Shown here one piece after another: positions 8,555 through 16,993 of a stretch of 64,000 nucleotides of DNA (positions within the stretch are counted from its first letter, which is position 1; each line of letters starts with the position of its first letter). The stretch spans positions 93,550 through 157,549 of the forward strand of contig NZ_MJGI01000023.1 in NCBI RefSeq assembly GCF_001864835.1, in the 5' to 3' direction. A program made the position numbers and the translations under genes. Source of the DNA: Curtobacterium sp. MCBA15_001. GTDB lineage: Bacteria > Actinomycetota > Actinomycetes > Actinomycetales > Microbacteriaceae. The notes below the pieces were generated by a model that worked only from the letters and a program-made list of their open reading frames with translations, did not search any database and had not been told where the DNA came from.

Positions 8555-9544
8555 GTGAGCACTCCGCGCGTGTACGTCATCCACGAGAACCCCGAGTGGT
8601 TCCCGCCGCTCGCCGCTGCCTTCGAGGCCGAGGGCGTGCCGGTCCAGGAGATCCTGCTGACCGACGGCCAGCTCGACCTCACCAGCGAGCCGGAACCGGG
8701 CGTGTACTGGAGCCGCATGTCGGCCAGCAGCCACACCCGCGGGCACGAGCACAGCAAGGAGTACACCCGCGCCCTCCTCGGGCACCTCGAGCGCGCCGGT
8801 CGCCAGGTCGTCGGCGGCAGCCACGTCCTCGAACTCGAGGTGTCGAAGGTCGCCCAGCACGGGCTGCTCCAGCGCGCCGGGTTCGACGTCCCCCGGACCA
8901 CCGCGGTCTTCGGGAAGTCCACACTCAAGGACGCCGCGCACACCTTCACCGGCGGGCGGGACGTCCCCTTCATCACGAAGCACAACCAGGGCGGCAAGGG
9001 CCTCGGTGTCCGTCGCTTCGACTCGCTCGCGGAGTTCGACGCCTACGTCGACAGTCCCGAGTTCGAGGAACCCGTCGACGGCATCACCCTGCTGCAGGAG
9101 TACCTGACGGCCCGCGAGCCCTTCATCACCCGCGTCGAGTTCGTCGGCGGCGAGTTCGTCTACGCCGTCCGCGTCGACACGAGCGCGGGCAGCTTCGAGC
9201 TCTGCCCCGCCGACGCGTGCGAGGTCCCCCAGGTCATCGCAGGAGCCGTCTGCGACGTCCCCGGAGCGAACGAGCCGAGCCCGTTCGAAGTCCGCACTGA
9301 GGTCACGGCAACGCACCCCCTCGTGCAGCAGCTCCGCACGTTCCTGGCCGACCAGCGCATCACCATCGCGGGCGTCGAGTTCATGGAGACCACCGACGGC
9401 CGCACCGTCGTCTACGACATCAACACCAACACGAACTACAACCCGGCGGTCGAGGAGACCGCGCCGGCCTCCGGCCCGCGCTCCATCGCCCGCTACCTGG
9501 GTGCGCTCCTGACGGAGCAGTACGCGGCCGTCACCACGGCCTGA
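8555..9544 (+). CDS. ATP-grasp domain protein (RimK/glutathione-synthetase-like)
   Basis: A 329-residue probable carboxylate-amine ligase. After an N-terminal Rossmann-like part (VYVIHENPEWFPPL) comes an ATP-grasp core: FITKHNQGGKGLGVRRF supplies the ATP-binding lysine and glycine-rich loop, LLQEYL the adenine contact, and EFMETTDGRTVVYDINTNTNYN the Mg-binding Glu and Asn. RimK-type ligases add amino acids to peptide or small-molecule carboxylates; the substrate cannot be read here. It is monocistronic, with its own promoter and terminator. Confidence 0.75.
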   Translation: MSTPRVYVIHENPEWFPPLAAAFEAEGVPVQEILLTDGQLDLTSEPEPGVYWSRMSASSHTRGHEHSKEYTRALLGHLERAGRQVVGGSHVLELEVSKVAQHGLLQRAGFDVPRTTAVFGKSTLKDAAHTFTGGRDVPFITKHNQGGKGLGVRRFDSLAEFDAYVDSPEFEEPVDGITLLQEYLTAREPFITRVEFVGGEFVYAVRVDTSAGSFELCPADACEVPQVIAGAVCDVPGANEPSPFEVRTEVTATHPLVQQLRTFLADQRITIAGVEFMETTDGRTVVYDINTNTNYNPAVEETAPASGPRSIARYLGALLTEQYAAVTTA

Positions 9545-9560
9545 GACCCGACCACCCACC

Positions 9561-9603
9561 GGACGGGAGGCCCGGCTCGGCACCGCCACCGAGCCTCCAG
9601 TCC
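9561..9603 (+). terminator. Terminator/inverted repeat of the GGACGGGAGG family
   Basis: GGACGGGAGG...GGCTCGG (9561-9580) pairs with CCGAGCCTCCAGTCC (9589-9603), with one mismatch. It lies 16 nt after the ATP-grasp stop and before the LLM gene. Confidence 0.6.
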
Positions 9604-9628
9604 GACCGTCCCCACCTGAGGAACCCCC

Positions 9629-10729
9629 GTGCGATTCGGATACTGGACCCCGCTCTTCGGCGGCTGGCTGCGCAACGTCGACGACGAGCAGATGCCGGTC
9701 ACCTTCGACTACGTCAAGCGCCTGGCGCAGCGCGCCGAGCAGATCGGCTTCGACCTGACGCTCGTGCCGGAGCTCAACCTCAACGACATCAAGGGCACCG
9801 CAGCCCCGAGCCTGGAAGCGTGGGCGCTCGCCGCGGCCATCGCGGCGACGACCGACCGGCTCGAGATCATGGCGGCGATGCGCCCCGGGTACCACCTGCC
9901 GGCCGTGACGGCGAAGCAGGCGGCGACGATCGACGACATCTCCGGCGGCCGCTTCACCTTCAACGTGGTGAGTGCCTGGTGGGCCGAAGAGGCACGGCAG
10001 TACGGCGGGATCTTCTCCGAGCACGACGACCGCTACAAGCGCACGGCCGAGTTCGTCGAGATCATGCAGGGCCTGTGGCGCGAGACGCCGTACTCGTTCC
10101 ACGGCGAGTACTACGACGTCGAGAACGCGCACCTCGAGCCGAAGCCGCGCGTGACGCCCCGCATCTACGCCGGGGGTGAGAGCGAGGCCGGCAAGGCCTC
10201 GATCACCCGGTACGCCGACGCGTACGTGACCCACGGTGGCACCGTCGAGGAGCTCCGGACGAAGATCGCCGACATGCGTCGCCGTCGGGACGAGGCCGGG
10301 CTGCCGCCGTTCGAGGCGTTCGGCATGGCCGCCTACGCGATCGTGCGCGACACCGAAGCGGAAGCGCAGGCCGAGCTCGCGCGGATCACCGACGTGCAGC
10401 ACGGCAAGGCGTACGAGTCGTACCAGGACTTCATCTCGAAGTCGCAGCTGGAGCACGTGCCGTCGCTCGAGGACTACTCGGTGTCGAACCGGGGGCTGCG
10501 TCCGCAGTTCGTCGGGACCCCGGAGCAGGTGGTGGACCGGATCCGCGAGTACGAGGACGCCGGCGTGGACACGCTGCTGCTGCAGTTCTCGCCGCAGCTC
10601 GAGGAGATGGAGCGCTTCGGCGAGCAGGTCATCCCGCTCGTCCGCGCGTCGGCTGGTGGAGCGTCGCGGCGCGGCGCCGCCGACGCGCCGGGCGAGCCTG
10701 CGAGCCCGATACGACTGGGCAGCGCATGA
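9629..10729 (+). CDS. LLM class flavin-dependent monooxygenase (SsuD/SfnG-like)
   Basis: A 366-residue FMNH2-dependent luciferase-like enzyme of the group that cleaves C-S bonds in alkanesulfonates and sulfones to release sulfite. Features include MRFGYWTPLFGGW at the N-terminus, the core GGRFTFNVVSAWW, and a family-type C-terminus (PEQVVDRIREYEDAGVDTLLLQFSP). The last 25 residues are low complexity. GTG 9629 has GAGGAA upstream. It is translationally coupled by ATGA to metY, suggesting organosulfur scavenging feeding methionine/homocysteine synthesis; the substrate is inferred. Confidence 0.85.
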   Translation: MRFGYWTPLFGGWLRNVDDEQMPVTFDYVKRLAQRAEQIGFDLTLVPELNLNDIKGTAAPSLEAWALAAAIAATTDRLEIMAAMRPGYHLPAVTAKQAATIDDISGGRFTFNVVSAWWAEEARQYGGIFSEHDDRYKRTAEFVEIMQGLWRETPYSFHGEYYDVENAHLEPKPRVTPRIYAGGESEAGKASITRYADAYVTHGGTVEELRTKIADMRRRRDEAGLPPFEAFGMAAYAIVRDTEAEAQAELARITDVQHGKAYESYQDFISKSQLEHVPSLEDYSVSNRGLRPQFVGTPEQVVDRIREYEDAGVDTLLLQFSPQLEEMERFGEQVIPLVRASAGGASRRGAADAPGEPASPIRLGSA

Positions 10730-12030
10730 GCGTCGAGGACGGCTGGCGGTTCGAGACCCGGCAGATCCGCGCCGGCTACAAGGCGGACCCGGGGTGGGGT
10801 GCGAACGTGCCGCCGATCGCGCAGACGGCCGCGTTCGTCTACCCCTCGGGTGAGGACGCCGCCGAGCGCTTCCTGCTCGACGCGCCCGGGCACACGTACT
10901 CGCGCGTGAACAACCCGTCGGCCGCGGCGCTGGAGCGGCGGATCGCGGACCTCGAGGGCGGTGTCGGCGCCCTGGCGCTCGCGTCCGGGCAGGCGGCGAC
11001 GAGCCTCGCGGTGCTCGGACTCGCCCGGGCCGGCGACCACGTCGTGTCGAGCGCGTCGCTGTACGGCGCGACGTACACGCTCTTCGCGTCCACGCTGCGG
11101 GACCTGGGCATCGCGTTCACGTTCGTGCAGGACCCGACCGACCTGTCCGAGTGGGCAGCCGCGGTCCGTCCGGAGACGCGGGCGTTCTTCGGGGAGTCGA
11201 TCCCGAACCCCCGCGGTGACGTCCTGGACTTCGCCGGGGTCGCCGGTGTCGCGCACGACGCGGGCGTGCCGCTCATCGTCGACAACACGATCGCCACGCC
11301 GTACCTGGTCCGACCGATCGAACACGGTGCGGACATCGTCGTGCACTCGGCGACGAAGTACCTGGCCGGGCACGGCAGTGCGATCGCCGGGATCATCGTC
11401 GACAGCGGCAACTTCGACTGGGCCGCGTACCCGGAGCAGTACCCGCAGCTGACCACGACCGAGCACTCCGGGTTCGCGAACACGGACTTCGCCGAGAAGT
11501 TCGGTCGGCGTGCCTTCATCCAGCGCACCCGGTCGAAGCTGTCCGCCGACCTCGGGCCTGCGATCGCCCCGTTCAACGCCTTCCTGGTGCTGCAGGGCAT
11601 CCAGACCCTGTCGCTCCGCATGGACCGGCACGTGGCGAACGCGGCCACCGTCGCCACCTGGCTCGACGCTCACGACCAGGTCGAGCACGTGCACTACGCG
11701 GGCCTGCCCGGGTCGCCCTGGCACCACCTGCAGCAGCGCTACGTGCCGGCCGGTCCCTCGGCGGTGCTGGCGTTCGACCTGGCCGGCGGGGTGGCAGCGG
11801 GACGACGGTTCGTCGACGCGCTGGAGCTCTTCGACCACGTCTCGAACATCGGCGACGTGCGGTCCCTCGTCGTGCACCCGGCGTCCACGACCCACGTGCA
11901 GATGACGCCGACCGAGCGCGCGGCGGCAGGGGTCGGCGAGGGGCTGATCCGGCTGTCGGTCGGTCTCGAGCACCCGGACGACATCCTGGCGGACCTGGAG
12001 CGTGGTTTCGCCGCAGCGCGCGCGGGATAG
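10726..12030 (+). CDS. metY: O-acetylhomoserine aminocarboxypropyltransferase (MetY-like)
   Basis: A PLP enzyme of the Cys/Met metabolism family, 434 residues, joining O-acetylhomoserine and sulfide to homocysteine. The PLP lysine is K211 in SATKYLAGHG; other signatures are YSRVNNPSAAALERRIADLEGG, SSASLYGATYTLF and VDNTIATPYLVRP. The long insert before FGRRAFIQRTR is typical of MetY rather than MetB. It is coupled to the LLM monooxygenase by ATGA. Its stop codon overlaps the -10 box of ispE. Confidence 0.9.
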   Translation: MSVEDGWRFETRQIRAGYKADPGWGANVPPIAQTAAFVYPSGEDAAERFLLDAPGHTYSRVNNPSAAALERRIADLEGGVGALALASGQAATSLAVLGLARAGDHVVSSASLYGATYTLFASTLRDLGIAFTFVQDPTDLSEWAAAVRPETRAFFGESIPNPRGDVLDFAGVAGVAHDAGVPLIVDNTIATPYLVRPIEHGADIVVHSATKYLAGHGSAIAGIIVDSGNFDWAAYPEQYPQLTTTEHSGFANTDFAEKFGRRAFIQRTRSKLSADLGPAIAPFNAFLVLQGIQTLSLRMDRHVANAATVATWLDAHDQVEHVHYAGLPGSPWHHLQQRYVPAGPSAVLAFDLAGGVAAGRRFVDALELFDHVSNIGDVRSLVVHPASTTHVQMTPTERAAAGVGEGLIRLSVGLEHPDDILADLERGFAAARAG

Positions 12031-12033
12031 GTT
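12028..12033 (+). promoter_or_regulatory. -10 box TAGGTT, leaderless ispE promoter
   Basis: TAGGTT overlaps the metY stop codon (TAG 12028-12030) and ends 6 nt before the ispE ATG at 12040. IspE can therefore be expressed independently of the metY operon. Confidence 0.5.
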
Positions 12034-12039
12034 GGGGGC

Positions 12040-12972
12040 ATGACGTCGCTGGCCGCACCGACCCGCGTCCGGACGCGCGCTCCCGGCAAGATCAACGTGT
12101 TCCTGTCCGTCGGGGCCCTGCAGGACGACGGCTACCACGACGTCGCGACGGCGTACCAGGCGGTCTCGCTGTTCGAGGACGTCGTCGCCGAGCACGCCGA
12201 CGACTTCTCGGTCACGTTCACCGGCTCGATCGACACCTCTGCCGTGCCCGTCGACGAGACGAACCTGGCCATCCGCGCCGCACGCATGGTCGCCGAGTCG
12301 GCCGGGTACACGGGCGGGGTGCGCCTGACCATCGAGAAGCGCGTCCCCGTCGCCGGGGGCATGGGCGGCGGGTCGGCCGACGCCGCCGCGACGCTGCTGG
12401 CCGTGGACACGCTCTGGGGCACGGCCCTCGGGCGGGACGAACTGCTGCGCATCGCCGCGCAGCTCGGTGCCGACGTGCCGTTCGCCTTCGCGGGCGGGAC
12501 GGCGGTCGGCACGGGCCGAGGCGACGAACTGAGCCCGGCGCTGGCGAAGGGCGAGTTCCACTGGGTGCTCGCGCTCAGCGACGACGGGCTCTCCACCCCG
12601 CAGGTGTACCGGGCGCTCGACGCGCACCGGGACCGCTACCGGGCGGACATCGCGCCGGCGCCGTCGATGCCCGTGGTGGAGACGAACGTGCTGCAGGCCC
12701 TGCGTGCCGGGGATCCTGACCTGCTGGCCGACTGCCTGCACAACGACCTGCAGGCCCCGGCGATGCGGTTGCAGCCGACGCTCGCGACGACGTTGGAGCT
12801 CGGGGAGAAGTCCGGCGCGCTCGCCGGGCTGGTGTCCGGCAGCGGGCCGACGGTGGCGTTCCTGGTCGCTGACCGTGACAGCGCGCTCGAGGTGCAGGTC
12901 GCGCTGAGCGCCGCGGGCTTCGTCGCCGTGCGGGCCACCGGACCCGTGCACGGCGCGCGCGTGCTGCACTGA
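12040..12972 (+). CDS. ispE: 4-diphosphocytidyl-2-C-methyl-D-erythritol kinase IspE
   Basis: The GHMP kinase that phosphorylates CDP-ME in the non-mevalonate isoprenoid pathway. The 310-residue product carries [11 protein letters not shown] near the N-terminus, the ATP loop [13 protein letters not shown] (104-116) and a C-terminal [13 protein letters not shown]. Its final codons (HGARVL) reappear twice as non-coding tandem copies after the stop. The gene normally follows rsmA; here a 6-kb block intervenes. Confidence 0.94.
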   Translation: MTSLAAPTRVRTRAPGKINVFLSVGALQDDGYHDVATAYQAVSLFEDVVAEHADDFSVTFTGSIDTSAVPVDETNLAIRAARMVAESAGYTGGVRLTIEKRVPVAGGMGGGSADAAATLLAVDTLWGTALGRDELLRIAAQLGADVPFAFAGGTAVGTGRGDELSPALAKGEFHWVLALSDDGLSTPQVYRALDAHRDRYRADIAPAPSMPVVETNVLQALRAGDPDLLADCLHNDLQAPAMRLQPTLATTLELGEKSGALAGLVSGSGPTVAFLVADRDSALEVQVALSAAGFVAVRATGPVHGARVLH

Positions 12973-13019
12973 CGCGAGCCCGCTGCACGGCGCGGGCGTC
13001 CTGCACGGTGCGCGCGTGC
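12947..13019 (+). repeat. 18-nt repeats derived from the ispE 3' end
   Basis: TGCACGGCGCGCGCGTGC at 12947-12964 lies inside ispE. Two close copies at 12984-13001 and 13002-13019 are directly tandem beyond the stop codon. They are non-coding and look like local duplication of the gene end. Confidence 0.65.
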
Positions 13020-13047
13020 TGCGCGGCGGAGCCGTGTGCTTCGCGGG

Positions 13048-13563
13048 TCAGTCGGCCAGGCGCTGGAACAGCACGTGGTCCTGCCAGTCGCCGGCGATCC
13101 TGAGGTACTTCGGCGCGTAGCCGTACCGCTCGAAGCCGCTCTTCTGCAGGACCCGCTGCGACCGGACGTTGTGCGGGAGCGTCCCCGCTTCGAGCCGGTG
13201 CAGCCCGAGTCCGTCGAACGCCATCCGCGCCGCGAGCTCGACGGCCGCGGTCGCCGCACCGTGGCCGGCGGACTCCTCGGCGACCCAGTACCCGAGCGTC
13301 CCCGAGTCGAACGCCCCGCGGACGATCGAGTTGACGTTGAGGCGCCCCACGACCACGTCGTCCGTCGTGATGACGAGCGGCAGCATCTGTCCGCGACCCC
13401 GGCGGCGCAGACACGCGTCGATCTCGGCCCGCTGCCCATCGACAGTGAAGTACGACTCGGGGCGTGCGGGGTCCCACGGCGCGAGCCAGGCCCGGTTCCG
13501 GACGAGCAGATCGGCGAGCGGTCCGGCGTCGGCCGGTGCGATCAGGCGGACGTCGTGGCGCAT
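13048..13563 (-). CDS. GNAT family N-acetyltransferase (RimJ/RimL-like)
   Basis: A 171-residue acetyl-CoA-dependent acetyltransferase. It shows the RimJ/RimL layout: an N-terminal VRLIAPADAGPLADLL, then LGYWVAEESAGHGAATAAVELAARMAF (acetyl-CoA loop variant G-H-G-A-A), LEAGTLPHNVRSQRVLQKSGF and a YLRIAGDWQDHVLFQ tail. It may modify ribosomal protein N-termini or a small molecule. It is convergent with ispE and lies on the same strand as the downstream gene pair. Confidence 0.82.
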   Translation of the reverse strand: MRHDVRLIAPADAGPLADLLVRNRAWLAPWDPARPESYFTVDGQRAEIDACLRRRGRGQMLPLVITTDDVVVGRLNVNSIVRGAFDSGTLGYWVAEESAGHGAATAAVELAARMAFDGLGLHRLEAGTLPHNVRSQRVLQKSGFERYGYAPKYLRIAGDWQDHVLFQRLAD

Positions 13564-13606
13564 CCTCGCAGCATGGCACAGCGCTGCACCGAGGCCGCGC
13601 AGGTGC

Positions 13607-15265
13607 TCAGCTGGCGCGCGTGTACTCCGTCAGGATCACCTTGCCGGTCTTCCAGTGGTGCTCGGCGACGAAACCGTGCTGCGCCAGCACGGACGCAGCC
13701 TCGGGTTCGATGTTGCGCGAGGTCCCGCCGACGAACCACACGGTGTCGATGTCGCCGAGGCGTTCCGGGACGGTCGTGGCGAGGTCACCCGTCTGGTTCC
13801 ACAGGACGCCGCTCTCGGCGCCGTTCTTCCGCACGCCCAGGTCCGTCATGCCGGTGAAGGCCTCGGGGTAGGACACGCGGATGATGTCGGCCGTGGCGCC
13901 GGGGTGGCGGTACACGCTGCCGTAGATGATCCCCTCGTCGGCATCTGGCCGGGCGTCGCGGGCACTGGCCACGATCGCCGCCGCCTGTGCCCAGGTGGAG
14001 TCCTGCTTCGACAGCGGGGTCTTGACGTCGTAGGCGTTGGGGATCGACAGCACGAGCACGCCCGCCAGTGCGCCGACGAGCCACGCCTTCGGTCGAACCA
14101 GGGTGATCGCCATCGCCATGAGCAGCGCCACGAACGGCAGGCTCAGGCTGGCGTACTTCGGCGACCAGAGGTGCTCGCCCGCCGCGGTGGCGCCGACGAG
14201 TGCGGCGGCCGGCAGGATGGCGAGCGGCAGCGCGACTCGGACGGCCTGCATCCGGAACAGGGCACGCACCGACGGGCTGCGGCGGTGCGCCTGGACGACG
14301 GCGGCGACGACACCCACGGCCATCAGGACCCAGGCCACTGCGGCGTACCAGCCGAGACCGCCGAACCACGCGGTCGCGAAGACCTGGTCGGCGGTGCGTG
14401 ACGTGATGCCGCTGATCCACCCCACCTGCTTGGACTGGGACATGACCTCGAGCACGAAGGGCGCTGCGATGACCGCGGCCGCGCCGGCAGCGATCGCCCA
14501 GCGTCGCAGGGTTCGCCGTCCGACCAGGGGCTGCGCGCTGAGGCCGCCCCGCATGGACAGCGCGGACTGTCGGTCCCGACGACGTTCGGCCAGCCCGGTC
14601 CAGACCAGGGCGACCGCGTGCGCCACGACGGCGAGCGCGAGGTAGACGTTGAAGGTCACGGCGACGAGCGCCAGGACGCCGTACGCCGTCCACCACAGTG
14701 CAGGACGTCGCCCTGAGCGGGTGCGTCGGACGGCGGTCAGACCGACGAGGGTCAGGCAGACGGACAGCGCGGTGATCGTCGCGTAGGGACGCCCCTCGCC
14801 GCCCGCCCACTGCACGCGGGGGAGTGCGAGGAAGACGATGCCGGCGACGATGCCGAGTCGCCGTCCGCCCAGTCGACGACCCAGGGCGACGACGAGCCCG
14901 GCGGCCACGCCGATCGCGAGGGCGCTCGGGAACCGGAGCGTGAAGGGCGTGTAGCCGACGAGCCAGAACCAGACGTGCATCAGGGCGTAGTACAGCCCGT
15001 GGACGGCGTCCACCGAGTGGAGCTCCGCCCAGAGCTGGGGCCAGCTGCGCGTCGCGCTGGTGACCGTCGCGGCTTCGTCGTACCAGAGCGACGGCACCCA
15101 CGAGAACGCGGCGGTCGCGACGACGGCGAGTGCGCCGACGGTGAGCTCCGGCGTCCGGACGACCGCTGCACTGACCGCACCGGTGGCACCCTGGAGCCGA
15201 CTGCGCACGGTGGGTGCGGACAGCGGCCGAGGGACGCTGATGGTACCGGTCCGAGGTGCGCTCAC
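13607..15265 (-). CDS. GT-C membrane glycosyltransferase (ArnT/GT39-like)
   Basis: A 552-residue polytopic protein. The GT-C signature WYDEAATV, with an acidic pair at the first periplasmic loop, is followed by about ten hydrophobic helices, and a soluble C-terminal portion of about 130 residues ends in VILTEYTRAS. It probably transfers a sugar from a polyprenyl-phosphate donor to a cell-envelope acceptor; donor and acceptor are unknown. GTG 15265 is chosen because a TACCGT -10 box ends 6 nt upstream and the next in-frame starts truncate the first helix. Confidence 0.75.
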   Translation of the reverse strand: MSAPRTGTISVPRPLSAPTVRSRLQGATGAVSAAVVRTPELTVGALAVVATAAFSWVPSLWYDEAATVTSATRSWPQLWAELHSVDAVHGLYYALMHVWFWLVGYTPFTLRFPSALAIGVAAGLVVALGRRLGGRRLGIVAGIVFLALPRVQWAGGEGRPYATITALSVCLTLVGLTAVRRTRSGRRPALWWTAYGVLALVAVTFNVYLALAVVAHAVALVWTGLAERRRDRQSALSMRGGLSAQPLVGRRTLRRWAIAAGAAAVIAAPFVLEVMSQSKQVGWISGITSRTADQVFATAWFGGLGWYAAVAWVLMAVGVVAAVVQAHRRSPSVRALFRMQAVRVALPLAILPAAALVGATAAGEHLWSPKYASLSLPFVALLMAMAITLVRPKAWLVGALAGVLVLSIPNAYDVKTPLSKQDSTWAQAAAIVASARDARPDADEGIIYGSVYRHPGATADIIRVSYPEAFTGMTDLGVRKNGAESGVLWNQTGDLATTVPERLGDIDTVWFVGGTSRNIEPEAASVLAQHGFVAEHHWKTGKVILTEYTRAS

Positions 15266-15271
15266 AGCCCC

Positions 15272-15277
15272 ACGGTA
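15272..15277 (-). promoter_or_regulatory. -10 box TACCGT, leaderless GT-C promoter
   Basis: TACCGT on the minus strand ends 6 nt before the GTG at 15265, in line with the other leaderless promoters. Confidence 0.4.
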
Positions 15278-15409
15278 TCGGCGGCTCCTGGGCAGCGACC
15301 CCGTGGGACGGCCCAGACGACTGGGAAGCGCACGTCCGGGATCGACAGTCCTCACAGGAAACCGTGGCCCGCGTCGGACGGCAGCAGCGTGGTACGCGCT
15401 CCGAGCGGC

Positions 15410-15415
15410 TAGCAT
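15410..15415 (+). promoter_or_regulatory. -10 box TAGCAT, leaderless promoter of the Mo cluster
   Basis: TAGCAT ends 6 nt before the ATG at 15422. It is the first promoter of the molybdenum operon. Confidence 0.5.
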
Positions 15416-15421
15416 CCGGGC

Positions 15422-15826
15422 ATGAGCCGCCTGCGTGTCCGCGATGCCGCCCGCTACCTCGGGGTCAGTGACGACACCGTCCGACGGCTGGTGGACGCGG
15501 GGACCTTCACGCGCTTCTCGGACGACGCCGGGCGGGCGGTCGTCGACGGGCGGGAGCTCGCCGAGCACGCGAAGGCGCAGGGTGCGGCGCTGGTGGACCC
15601 GGACGCTCGCCGGAGCTCGGCGCGGAACCGCTTCGTCGGCATCGTCACCGACGTCGTCGTCGACACGGTGATGGCGCAGGTGGAGCTGCAGTGCGGCCCG
15701 CACCGGGTGGTGTCGCTGATGAGCGCCGAAGCCGTCCGCGACCTGGGGCTCGAGGTCGGTTCGGTCGCGACGGCATCGGTCAAGGCGACGATGGTCACGG
15801 TGGAGGCGCCCCGTGACGACGAGTGA
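15422..15826 (+). CDS. HTH-TOBE molybdate-responsive protein
   Basis: A 134-residue protein with an excisionase/MerR-like HTH (VRDAARYLGVSDDTVRRLVDAG, residues about 5-27) and a Mop/TOBE molybdate-binding domain (about residues 70-130: NRFVGIVTDVVVDTVMAQVEL...SVKATMVTVE). It probably senses molybdate and controls the downstream operon, replacing ModE. It overlaps the ThiF gene by 14 nt. Direct binding of molybdate or of DNA is inferred from the domains. Confidence 0.82.
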   Translation: MSRLRVRDAARYLGVSDDTVRRLVDAGTFTRFSDDAGRAVVDGRELAEHAKAQGAALVDPDARRSSARNRFVGIVTDVVVDTVMAQVELQCGPHRVVSLMSAEAVRDLGLEVGSVATASVKATMVTVEAPRDDE

Positions 15827-16931
15827 CACTCCGACCCAGGCGATGCAGACCACTCCGACCCCGGTGACGAAGCCCGCTGGCGCTGCCGCGCAGGCACCCG
15901 TGCTCAGCGCTGCCCGCCGGACCCTCGGGTCGCGGACCGCGGCGCTGGACGCCGGCGGGGACGGCACGCTGCACAGCCTGGCGGCGGCCCGGGTCCTGGT
16001 CGTCGGCGCGGGCGGCCTCGGCGCGCCGGTCGTCGCCTACCTGGCCGGCAGCGGGATCGGCCGACTGACGATCGTCGACCCGGACACCGTCGACCCGTCC
16101 AACCTGGCTCGGCAGACCCTCTTCACCACGGCGGACGTCGGGTCGTCCAAGGCCGAGGTGGCCGCTGCCCGTGCCCGGGCGGTCGACCCCGAGGCCCGCG
16201 TCGAGGCGCTCGTGCGTCGGTTCGACGCCGCGATGGTCGCCGGGCACGACGTGGTCGTCGACGCCGCGGACTCCGTGGTCGTCACCCGGGCCGTGTCCGA
16301 CGCGTGCGCTGCGGTCGGGGTGCCGTTCGTCTGGGGGACCGTGCTCGGCTACGACGGCCAGGTCGCGGTGTTCGACGACGCCGGGACGGTCACCGGGACC
16401 GCGGTGGACTTCCACGACCTGCACCCCGACGTGCAGCCGGACGAGGGGTCGTGCGCGCTCGACGGGGTGCTGCCCGCACTGTGCGGCGCTGTCGGGTCCG
16501 TGATGGCCGCGCAGGTCACCGCACTCGTCGCTGGGCTCGGTGAACCCCTGGTCGGTCGGGTGCTCACCGTGGACGCCCGCCGGTGGCACTGGACGGAGAG
16601 CCCCCTGCGCCGTGGGCCGGCGTCGCGGCGTCCGGCGCCCCCGGAGATCGTCGAGCCCGCACGCATCGCCCCGGCGGCACTCGCCGCCCGGCTCGCTGAC
16701 CCCGCGGACCCCGTCGTCGTGGTCGACGTCCGCACCCCCGAGGAGCGGGCCGCCGGGGTGATCGCCGGCGCCCTCACGCCCGACGAGCTGCCACCCGAGG
16801 CGCAGGACCTCGTGGTCGTCTGCGCGCGTGGCCCGCGGGCGATCGCGTGGGCGGCGTCCTCCGGGCGTCCGAGCGTCGTCCTCGACGGTGGCATGCAGGC
16901 GTGGCTCGGCGAGGGACGACCGACATCGTGA
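15813..16931 (+). CDS. moeB: ThiF/MoeB adenylyltransferase fused to rhodanese
   Basis: Activates the C-terminal Gly-Gly of a ubiquitin-like sulfur carrier (MoaD or ThiS) by adenylation, 372 residues. The ThiF domain has [19 protein letters not shown] and the metal-binding Asp of [14 protein letters not shown]; a C-terminal rhodanese (about 285-372) has a candidate cysteine in VVCARGPRA. The usual zinc CxxC pairs of MoeB are not seen. GTG 15813 lies within the preceding gene. Placed between the HTH-TOBE gene and modABC, it most likely serves MoaD at 19624. Confidence 0.85.
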   Translation: MTTSDTPTQAMQTTPTPVTKPAGAAAQAPVLSAARRTLGSRTAALDAGGDGTLHSLAAARVLVVGAGGLGAPVVAYLAGSGIGRLTIVDPDTVDPSNLARQTLFTTADVGSSKAEVAAARARAVDPEARVEALVRRFDAAMVAGHDVVVDAADSVVVTRAVSDACAAVGVPFVWGTVLGYDGQVAVFDDAGTVTGTAVDFHDLHPDVQPDEGSCALDGVLPALCGAVGSVMAAQVTALVAGLGEPLVGRVLTVDARRWHWTESPLRRGPASRRPAPPEIVEPARIAPAALAARLADPADPVVVVDVRTPEERAAGVIAGALTPDELPPEAQDLVVVCARGPRAIAWAASSGRPSVVLDGGMQAWLGEGRPTS

Positions 16932-16945
16932 TCCGCATCTGCGCC

Positions 16946-16951
16946 TAGGAT
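16946..16951 (+). promoter_or_regulatory. -10 box TAGGAT upstream of modA
   Basis: TAGGAT lies 42 nt before the preferred modA ATG (16994), so this promoter has a short leader, unlike the leaderless ones. Confidence 0.4.
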
Positions 16952-16993
16952 CGAACCGGGACGCCGCACGTGCGCTTCCGGATGGGGATCCAC

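Noticed and set aside
9545-9628. SAM or other riboswitch upstream of the LLM-metY operon
   Set aside because: The spacer is only 84 nt and is filled by the repeat-family hairpin; no riboswitch core is recognisable.
12973-13047. Continuation of ispE by frameshift
   Set aside because: The similarity to the ispE end is a DNA duplication beyond an intact stop; IspE already has full length.
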